A DNA stretch of 64,000 bases from Litsea cubeba (lineage: Eukaryota; Streptophyta; Magnoliopsida; Laurales; Lauraceae). Positions 43,882-64,000 of the stretch are shown piece after piece (position 1 is the first letter of the stretch; every line of letters begins with the position of its first letter). The stretch is taken from positions 32,162,860 to 32,226,859 of the forward strand of contig CM022944.1 of NCBI GenBank assembly GCA_012931725.1, read 5' to 3'. Position numbers and translations under genes: made by a program. The notes below the pieces were generated by a model. It searched no databases, was not told the DNA's origin, and saw only the letters and a program-made list of their open reading frames with translations.

Positions 43882-44499
43882 TATTTAATTGGCCAAGACA
43901 AATGGGAAATTAAAGTTTGAGCTGTAAAAAATCTACCTTTTATCAATTGCCAAAAGGAATTTACTCTACAAAACGCGGTTAAAGTGGTTACATTATCAAT
44001 TGTTTGACTTCTTATTTCACTTCAATTTACTCTATCTCATAAAAATAAGTATATTTTTACTTTATCGAATATTATGGATGTACTTTACATACCCATTGAC
44101 TTTCCATGTACTTTACATAACCATTGACTTTCCAGTCACCTCATAATCATATGTCAAAGATCTCATATGGCTTGATTGAGGAAAGATTATATAATTCAAT
44201 TATCGTAGGTCTTTTGTGGACACATTTATTCATTTTAATTTTTAAGTGGAGCTGGTTTTAGAATAAAATTTTGAAGTATTGATAAAAGGAGCACATCATC
44301 GAGCCTAATCTTTACAAACTTGATTCGTGAATTATGAAGTCTTTAGTCACTAAAATAAATTCAATGTTTTACTTTATTCAGAAATTGGTTGTAAAACCAA
44401 AATCTGGAAAATCACTTGATAGTGCAACTCATAATTGACACCCAATTTGACTTCTTTTTATAAAGGTTGCAGCTTGCATGTCTATATGATGATCTAAGT

Positions 44500-45065
44500 G
44501 TTAGAAAAGGAGAAAACTTAGAGAAATAAGCTTAGAGGGAGAAGATAGAGAGATTTCTATTATATCTAAGTATATATAAGTACAAGGGAGGAGGTTTATT
44601 AATGGGCATAGTAATCTCTTACTTTAAGAAACCTAATCACAATAGGATTCTACTCCTAACTCATCTCATGTGGGCATCTGCACTCCCCCTTGGATGACCA
44701 CCATTCAATGACAGTTGCCTCATTAAAAACCTTGCTAAGGAAAAATTAAAGCGAAGGGAAAAAGAGTACAACATTATTCAAGATCTTTAAACTGGTGTTG
44801 AACATGCATAATACTGCCTTGTTAAAACCTTAACTAAGAAAACCCAGTGGGATAAAACATAGAGAAGGAAAAAAATTACAACGCACAGAAGTCCTAGGTA
44901 GCATACTTCAGATGCTCTCTTTGGTTAACTTCTCCCCCCGATGATAATAACTTTTCATATAGTTTGATGATGAACTCTACATATGCCGATCTCATATACA
45001 GGCTTCTAAAATATTGATTTTGGCAAATATTTGGTAAACAGATCAGCCAGGTTTTTACTCAAACA
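44500..45065 (-). mobile_element. Copia 3' tail: RNase H end, polypurine tract and LTR
   Basis: On the minus strand LSKNLADLFTKYLPKSIF (near 45063-45008) is the C-terminus of copia RNase H. A purine tract GGGGGGAGAAG (44940-44930) follows, then LTR-like sequence with AAAACCCAGTGGG-type blocks down to about 44501, where plus-strand TGTTAGAAAAGG would be its end. No partner LTR or upstream pol was found. Confidence 0.7.
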
Positions 45066-45429
45066 CACTTGCTTGACTTCAATCTCCTTTTTTTCTCTCC
45101 ATTCCAGAACTGTAGACGCTCGACATCTCTCCTCTGATTTCGTCCCCAGAGAAGTAAAAGGGACTCGATTTTGGGTTTTTTAAAACAGATAAAATAAGAA
45201 AGGATGTGACTCTTCTTCTTACTACCGTAGAGAAAGGGTTGCAAATGGACTTTCGAACTTTGGTTGCTATAGGGGGGGGGGGGGTGTTTCAGACTCGGTT
45301 CACAGGAGGACGACATCTGCTGTAATTTTTCAAGTCGGCTCCCGCTTCTATAGTTTCATTAGAAATCAACTTCTTTTTACTTGGATTCTACTTTTCTTGT
45401 TGTGATACCGTCTTCTTTTTTTTCCAATA

Positions 45430-46022
45430 CTAGCGGTAACCCGTGCCGTTGGCACGATAAAATTTTATTCGTAAATTAACTTATTTGGATTTGGGGTTTA
45501 CGACTTTATAAGATTTAGTGTTCTTAGAATTTCTGGTTTAGGTTAATATTTTTTACGCTTTAATGTTTAGGGTTTTTAGTATTTTGTTTTACTAACTTTT
45601 ATAATTTAAGAGTTTACACTCCAAATTTCAAAAAAAATTATTTTTTTAATGTTCTTAACTTTTAAATTTTTTTAACACTCTGGCCAACTAAATCGGACCC
45701 GGCTCCCTTGCTTTTTTATTTTTCGAATTTTAGTTCTCTGAGAAAAATAGTGAGATGAATAATAAAATGGGTCCACAAAAAAGTGTGATGGACGGCTGAG
45801 ATTGATATTAGCAGAAAAAAATAAGCCCATAAGCCCCCCTCTCCCTCATTCATTTTCTCTCTCTTACTTTCCCCTCTCTCTTCCACGTGCAGGCAACTGT
45901 CCTCCCTCTCTTTCTTTCTTGATGGCAAAAGTTGTAATTATGTTCAACTTTAGCCCCTTTTAGCCACAGTGCCACGTAGGACATTTTTTGGAACAGTAAA
46001 AGACTGTCCTGGAATGTATAAT
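45430..46022 (-). mobile_element. Candidate non-autonomous Helitron
   Basis: The minus-strand 3' end has a perfect 6-bp stem CGTGCC-AAC-GGCACG (45456-45442), then GGTTACCG and terminal CTAG (45433-45430) followed by T. The proposed 5' end is TCTATTATACATTCC at about 46022, but the preceding base is T rather than A. The element would be about 590 bp with no Rep/helicase. Confidence 0.4.
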
Positions 46023-46572
46023 AGAATATGCTCTTTTTCTCATTCCTTGATTTGGTTCATTCAATTTTTACCCATGCATGTCAACGGAACAATGTTGGTG
46101 TTGAAATTGCACGTTCCATGAATTATTTTAGATGGATTATGTCTATCTTTCATGAATCTCCTATGTCTATTGTTCGATTATGTTTGGGTTTTACTCTTAA
46201 TGAATGTCAACTGAATTAAGATTTGAGTATTATCTACGTTAGGGTTTGTAATGTCTCTGATATACTATTGTTGTTATTATGTTTAGTCTTCTGCCAAGTA
46301 TTTCATTAAACTAATGATTTAGGTCACAAGTTTGGCCCCATTTTATTAAGAAAGAAAGTGTTTTTTCTGAGAAGGGAACATTCCTTTATATGCCAAAATC
46401 CACTTCAAGCATCATAATTAGAAAAAGATCATGACCGAACAAATTAAAACATAAGACTCGAGGCAAAAACCTATCACAGAACATGTTTGAAAGCTATCTA
46501 AAACTTGCATAGTTTATCAGTCAATATTTAAAACCATCTCATTGCCTCAACCATGAGTTTGCGGGTTTCATC

Positions 46573-47425
46573 TAGGGGTGTACATCGGGTCGGGTTCCGG
46601 GTTTGACCCGACCCGATTAGTTTATGCATATCGGGAACCCGACCGAATGCCCGGTTAGCTATAGCCGGGTTTGTCGGGTTCGGGTTACCGGGTTTACCGG
46701 GTTACCGAGTCGGGTTATCGGGTACCCGGTTACAAATTTTAAGGGTTTTTTTTTTTTTTTTCAATTTGAATCTTTTTTTATTTATTTTTATGCCATTAAT
46801 GCGGGGTTAGCAACTTAGCCTAGCCCTCGAGATATTCCACATCTTTTCACCAAATTTATATAATTATATGCACCCGGCGTTGGTGATGGTAATATCTTAA
46901 CTAAGCAAGTTATTGTGAGTTAGCCTTTGATTGTCAAGTTGATTCTGCAACTCAGCCCCACTTGACTGATGTTGGCCGGCACCTCTTTCAGCTTTTTGAG
47001 ATATCCTTGATATCTGATCGACCACATTCAAGAGAACAAAATTTACAATTAAGTTATCAGGTAAATGGTTGATTTGATAAAATGCATGGAGATAAATAAC
47101 AACTTCTGTGAAATGAAGATTTCCTCATCTAAATCCAAGTTTAACCACAAAACTTTCCACAAAACTTTATTTCAAACTTTATTTCTAAATCAGCTAATTA
47201 GTATATAAAAGTTATTTTTTTAATATTTTTTTATAACCGGGTTATCGGGTCATCCGATAACTCGATTAACAAAAAATCCTTAACCTGCACCCGGTCCGGA
47301 TTAGTATGTTCCGGGTCGGGTTTGACCCGACCCGATATAAGACCATGTTACACCCGCCCGAATACGTCCGGGTCGGGTTGGGTTACCGGGTCGGGCCGGG
47401 TTTGGAAACCCGGTGTACACCCCTA
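46573..47425. mobile_element. Non-autonomous hAT element (853 bp), 8-bp TSD GTTTCATC
   Basis: Inverted ends TAGGGGTGTACAYCGGGT on both sides, flanked by exact GTTTCATC duplications at 46565-46572 and 47426-47433. Subterminal regions on both arms are packed with CGGGT/ACCCG motifs, including the near-palindrome GGGTTTGACCCGACCC. The AT-rich middle has no transposase. Confidence 0.88.
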
Positions 47426-47586
47426 GTTTCATCGATACATTAAGGTGTCCAACGAGAATGATAATTCATTGAATTTGACACAAGTCTTTGGATTAAGGTT
47501 TATTTACTCCCAAAAGGAACAGTAGAAAAAGAAAATAACTTATTATCAACTAAATTTTGCATTTTCCTACCACATAAACATTTAGG

Positions 47587-47918
47587 CATGTTTGGTAACA
47601 GGCAAGGAATCCATATATCTGATGATTCTTCACTACTACTGGAATAAAGATTTCTCGCTGAGAATTTGTATAGTTGAGGATTTCACATTGATATTGATGT
47701 GGTATCGATGCATATAGCTGAGAAAAATAGAGTTAGGTATGCAAATCCACTTAAATGAGGATTTCAAATCTTATGGGGGTGGTAAGATCTAAAACTCTTA
47801 ACAAATGATGATTTCCACTCGTTCAAATCCTCAAGAATTTACACTTACCAAACATGGATTTTCCACAACTTTAGAGAAACAAAATATTTTCTCCCTAAAG
47901 ATTTGGTTGCCAAACGTG
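47587..47918. mobile_element. MITE (~332 bp), copy 1, CATGTTTGG ends
   Basis: Starts CATGTTTGGTAACAGG and ends TTTGGTTGCCAAACGTG, roughly inverted ends. It is closely similar along its length to 63100-63432, including TTGTATAGTTGAGGATTTCA. No coding capacity. Confidence 0.8.
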
Positions 47919-48130
47919 AGGTCAAAACAAAGTATACATCGGCCAAGGCATGGGAAGTGAAACCCAACAACCTATTATACATAACTTTTTGGGGCCTTTT
48001 TCTTATATTATATTATTCTAACTCCTTAACAAGTCATGATCTGCAAATCAATCCTCTAAATGTTTTTTTTGACGTGATAATTTATAGAGTTACAATATGC
48101 ATGTCAAACCAATAATGGAAAACATCCCTA

Positions 48131-48440
48131 GTTCCGCTCGTTTGGCTCTTTTCTAGAATAGTAAAAGTCAAGTAAAACCTCCGTTTTTCAAACAGGAGGT
48201 TACATAAAAAACACTTTAATTCAAAATTTCCTCCATTTAAAAAAAAAAAAAGTAAAAAAACAACTACCTTTATCTACTAAAAGATAAAAAAAAAAACTCA
48301 AATTTTCTATACAAAAAGTAAAAAAAGATTTCATACCAAACAACTAAAAATAAAATACTATCATAACCCACTTATATTTTATTTCTCATTTACTTCACTT
48401 CATTTCACTTGATTTTAGAAGTAAAATTACCAAACGGGCA
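48131..48440. mobile_element. Possible MITE just upstream of the WD40 gene
   Basis: The left end CGCTCGTTTGG and right end CCAAACGGGCACG are roughly inverted, with an AT-rich interior, as in CCCGTTTGG-type hAT MITEs. No target duplication was confirmed. Confidence 0.4.
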
Positions 48441-48615
48441 CGTCGTGCGACATGTGTAACGGGATAAAATTATCTTTTAATCGCATACCAAATCCTAATT
48501 CAATCTTATCGGATATTTCTTAATCCATCCAGCTAATCAGGGTTTATGAACAAATTCTCCATAAAAATCCCAAAATAAAATTATAGGCTGGTGGAGGAGC
48601 GGGTCCCACCTTTGC

Positions 48616-48846
48616 ATGACCCATCGTGCCCCACTCCCTTCGACGAGATCCGGATCTCGAGTCTGGGAGAATGCGATCAAAGTCTTCAAAAACAAAAGGT
48701 TCTACACTTCTAAAACCAAGTCTTCAGAAATCGGACATTGGCGCATTTCGCACTGCTCCAGAGCGGATTCTCTCTCTAGGATCCAGCTCCTGGCGAAGAG
48801 AGAGAAAGAGAGTCTCAAACCCTTGGCTTTCTGTTTCCTTCCGTAG
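48616..48846 (+). promoter_or_regulatory. Candidate upstream ORF ending directly before the WD40 start codon
   Basis: ATG at 48616 opens a 76-codon frame in +1 relation to the main ORF. It stops with TAG at 48844-48846, one base before ATG 48848. If transcription starts upstream of 48616, this could reduce or couple translation of the main ORF. Confidence 0.4.
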
Positions 48847-48847
48847 A

Positions 48848-60748
<11,901 letters not shown>

Positions 60749-61119
60749 GTGGGTAACAATCTTATGTCTTTTCCCCCCTTTTGTATCAATATTTTCATAT
60801 ATTTTGCTCAACAATTTTCATTAATGAGGTATATATTATAACTACGAAACATTGAATGTACATTAGATTGCTGAATGGTCAATATTCATTGGTGTTCGAA
60901 AATAGATGCAGCAACCATGTTTTTATCTATTTATGGGTGTACATAAACATCTGCACATACGTATGCTGTGTTTATTTGGTGCATTGTACATCAGAACATT
61001 GTTTTGGACTCGTTTGAGCTTTAACTATTTGACATAGTATCTATAGGAAAAGAATATTATATTTCTTATTGATGAATATGACGAAGATGATAGCCTGCCT
61101 GGGTTTTTGATGCAGGACA

Positions 61120-61536
61120 TATTGACATACACCATGGGTCAACTAACTCGACCAGCCTTTGGGCCCAGTCCAGCCCAACCATTTATATATGGTTTTGTTT
61201 ATCTTATTAAATGAGTTGTCGGTAGGGCTTTATTTTATTAATTGAATTATGCAAGTAGGGTCCATAGGATTTGTTTATGTGTTTAATCCCGGCCATCAAT
61301 ATGTTTAAATTGTCTAGATTAGTTGTAGGGTTAAGTCTTTTTTTCCCTATATAAAGATGTAAAGACTCTTGGCTTAGAGCCTTAGGCAATGATGGGTGAT
61401 TAATGAAATTGAGTTTTGAGTGCTTTTGGGATCTTCACCATTGGAGTTTGGTGTGAGGCCAAGTTTCAGGTAATCCCTGATTTCCCCTCTCCCCATTTCT
61501 TTGATTGCCCGCTCCGTATCTCCCCTCCATTCCACA
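61120..61536 (+). mobile_element. 5' LTR of a decayed LTR retroelement
   Basis: It ends CCATTCCACA at 61536, followed within six bases by a tRNA-Met-type primer-binding site. It contains CCCTATATAAAGATG (TATA-like, near 61352) and the blocks shared with 2940-3400. The left border is uncertain. Confidence 0.68.
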
Positions 61537-61541
61537 TTATT

Positions 61542-61553
61542 TGGTATCAAAGC
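61542..61553 (+). promoter_or_regulatory. Primer-binding site (tRNA-Met type)
   Basis: TGGTATCAAAGC differs at one base from the canonical TGGTATCAGAGC and lies just after the LTR. Confidence 0.7.
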
Positions 61554-63095
61554 CGAAGATCGATCCATCCCCAAATTCAAACTATCGGCTTTCTTAGGTA
61601 CATATTCTCACCGTTCTCCTTTCCTTCGCAACAAATCATCTCGATCATGGCCAAACCCCACCACTTCAAATCCCTGAACTTTCTGAAACCCTAAAACCAG
61701 GTTTCTCAAATTTCTGGAAGTTCAAACCCTCTCAAACCAGCCAGCCAAACCCACCCAGGCATCATCCACAGGACCACAACAGCCGAACCTCATAATATCC
61801 CACAATTTCTCTTAGCTGAATCCCAAATCCTTTCCAAAGGCCCCTTTTTTTCAAATCCGTGCCCCCGGATCACCAAAACTATGTTGGCCGAATGCCCTAA
61901 AACCCAAATCTCATTTCTCAATCAGCTCCAATAGCCCAAAACCTTCTAGCCGTACATTTGAAACGCATATTTTCCCCCAAACCCACCAACCAAAGCCCTA
62001 GCCAAACCAAATCCCCAAATCCGAAGCCCTAAACCCCTTTCCCCATTAGCTCAACACTCAACCAGTCAAAAGCCCTAATCTCAAACCCATTTTTTTGGCC
62101 CCACTGATGTGATCACCCACTGCCGAACCCAATCCCACCAAATTTTAAACCCCTTTTGGCCGAACCCTGAAGTCTCCCTTAACCCCCATTTGAGTTAGGA
62201 AAAAGAGTAGGAGAGAGAGGAGGATATAAGAAAAGAAAAAGGAAGGGAAGAAGATGAAAGGCAGCCGAGGCATACCATTCACCATCGCTAGCACCTGGGT
62301 GATGCAGTACAGAAGAGCCCAGGGTTCTTTTAACCATTCGTATTGCATCACTGGGCCACCCTGCCCCTCTGCTTGTAGCATTGCCACTGTTAAGACTCCA
62401 TCCCTACACCGTCTTCTTCCACAAGGCTGCACCAACGCCGAGCATCACAAACCTGCATCTTCTTGTCGACATCTTCTCTAGCGTTGCTGGCATCATTATT
62501 GTCGTCATCGGCAATACCTTTAACTATCACATCTCTGTCTTCGTTGCACCGACGTCGCCTATTGTCTTCTCTGATTGAAGCACAAACAGAAGAACAAACT
62601 CCTTGTTCAATGTTTGGCACCAGAATCGAGGTATAACGGCGTGCACATGTTTGCTCCCCCTGACACGAGCTGTGGCCAATCTTTTGGGTTTGAGTTCAGG
62701 TAGTTCGGTTTGACCCAAATCTTCTTAAGTTGCAGTTGGGTCATAGTAGTTGGCTCAGGTTTGTTTGACCCAACCAGTCTTCTGATATTGCAAGTTTGCA
62801 ACAACATACTGCTGACACATTCCGGTCAAAGTGGTTTGACCAGTTTTCAACCATCCAACTTCAATCATTGATATCTTGTTCAGTTAGTCTCCAATCGACG
62901 ATCCGTCTTTGCCTGTGCACTCTAGGGAATCCGATCTACACATCAGGTTAGTCTGATTTTTTTAGAGCATTAAATTTGATGTTCCTTTGTGCATCAAGTC
63001 AATATGAAGTTACAAATCGATGATTACAACGATCAACTTCGAAGGGATGTATAAAACCAATATGGAACATGGTCTATGAGAATGAAGCCTCCTTT
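61554..63095. other. Leader of the LTR element; no protein recognised
   Basis: Sequence rich in CCAAACCC/AACCCTAAA-like phrases (61650-62170), then unassigned. Short frames exist but none matches a known domain. Confidence 0.35.
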
Positions 63096-63099
63096 AGAG

Positions 63100-63432
63100 C
63101 ATGTTTGGTAATAGGCAAGGAATCCATAAATCTGATAATTCTTCACTACCATTGGAACAAGGATTCCTCGCTGGGGATTTGTATAGTTGAGGATTTCACA
63201 TTGATATTGGTGTGTATCGATGCATATAGCTGAGAAAAATAGGGTTCGATGTGCAAATCCACTTAAGTGAGGATTTTCAAATCTTATGGGGGGTGGCCGG
63301 ATTTGAAAATCCTAACAAATGAAGATTTCTATTCATCCAAATTCTCAGGAATTTACAATTGCCAAACATGGATTTACCACAGCTTTAGGGAAACCAAAAA
63401 TCTTTTCCCTGAAGATTTGGTTGCCAAACGTG
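63100..63432. mobile_element. MITE (~333 bp), copy 2, inserted before the gag remnant
   Basis: Closely matches 47587-47918 in the same orientation, from CATGTTTGGTAATAGG to GGTTGCCAAACGTG. Because it lies directly before gag-like codons it probably interrupts gag. Confidence 0.8.
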
Positions 63433-64000
63433 ACCTTAAGGAATTCCTTAATCTTAGGCAAGGAAGTTTGACAGATGATGATTATTTCAATCAATTTTTA
63501 TGGTTGCAAGAAGCATGTGGATTAGAGGAAAATAGGAAACACTAATTAATTCATTTCATCAGAGGTTTGAGACCAAGCTTATTGGAAAATATGCAAGACT
63601 GCAAAACCAAGCATGAAGCATGTTGAGAAGCAATTTGCGTCGCATGCTTATTAGTCAGCCTCGTCCACAAAAACCGAAGCCTCATGTAGGAAAATCTCCA
63701 CACACTACAAAAGCACATGTTGTGGAATCCGTGGTATAGGAAATCAAGATGGATGTTGAGAATCCAATTCAAGGTTCTTCCGAACCCAATCTTACCTTAG
63801 AGCAATTGGCCAAGAACATGCAAGACATGATGGCGCAGATGATTTCTTTACAGCAGGAACAAAAGGCAAAAATGAGGAAATCATGACCTGTATTGAGAAA
63901 CTTGCAAGATCCCAGCAAGGTGATAATGTAGATTGATCCATGAGCGCAATGGGAACATTGAGATGGAAGAATAAAACCAAAAGTTTCCATGAGTACAGTT
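63433..64000 (+). pseudogene. Retrotransposon gag remnant
   Basis: LKEFLNLRQGSLTDDDYFNQ and FLWLQEACGLEEN, a stop, then IHFIRGLRPSLLENMQ. This is the familiar retrotransposon gag pattern (basic tract, Q-G-S-L, then a FI.GL motif). Several stops and frameshifts follow. It belongs with the LTR and PBS to the left and runs off the window edge. Confidence 0.65.

Noticed and set aside
62145..62620. Overlapping frames of 65-96 codons in the LTR-element leader
   Set aside because: No domain similarity, and no codon bias or splice context to support a gene.

Overview
This window is nuclear DNA of a flowering plant. It holds GT-AG introns, plant-type Ty1/copia and L1-like LINE retrotransposons, MITEs, and two conserved single-copy-type plant genes. 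Abundant GTGGGNCCC-rich repeats hint at a magnoliid or other early-diverging angiosperm, but that is only a guess. No bacterial operon, rRNA, tRNA or CRISPR feature was seen.

Two host genes lie divergently. An Obg-family GTPase gene (minus strand) starts at 42692 and runs left through nine recognised exons to 13021. Its final exon was not found and may lie left of the window. A WD40-repeat gene of the WDR13 type (plus strand) starts at 48848. Six exons are seen to 60748, and the gene must continue beyond position 64000. Both genes have small conserved exons in very long introns filled with transposons. The exon joins were worked out by reading frame and splice sites and are all phase-consistent.

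Layout. 1-2309: 3' part of a broken copia element with its LTR. 2407-4010: tandem duplications and an LTR remnant. 4621-10102: a nearly complete, young copia element (minus) with 340-bp LTRs and a GTGCC target-site duplication, inserted in LINE debris. 10103-11680: two head-to-head LINE fragments. 12343-12810: degenerate tandem repeat with a (CT)n tract. 13021-42692: OBG gene. Its introns hold a MITE (13.7 kb), a copia remnant (16.8 kb), a LINE split by a 2.15-kb solo LTR (20.0-24.9 kb), a Pack-MULE carrying fragments of two host genes (25.85-27.17 kb), and a three-level nest of LINE, MITE and LINE (28.4-35.2 kb). 42693-48847: divergent intergenic region with Helitron-like ends, a copia tail, an hAT-type element with 8-bp TSD, and MITEs. 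48848-60748: WD40 gene, whose last visible intron holds a rearranged (inverted) copia inside LINE debris. 61120-64000: LTR, primer-binding site and decayed gag of a further LTR retroelement, interrupted by a MITE.

The two host genes probably act independently: an organellar ribosome-associated GTPase and a cytoplasmic or nuclear WD40 scaffold. The most unusual structure is the Pack-MULE at 25850-27169, which joins a piece of a COG4-like gene (plus) and a piece of a GPR107/108-type seven-transmembrane gene (minus) next to a dense array of CCGTGCA/TGCACGG heptamers.
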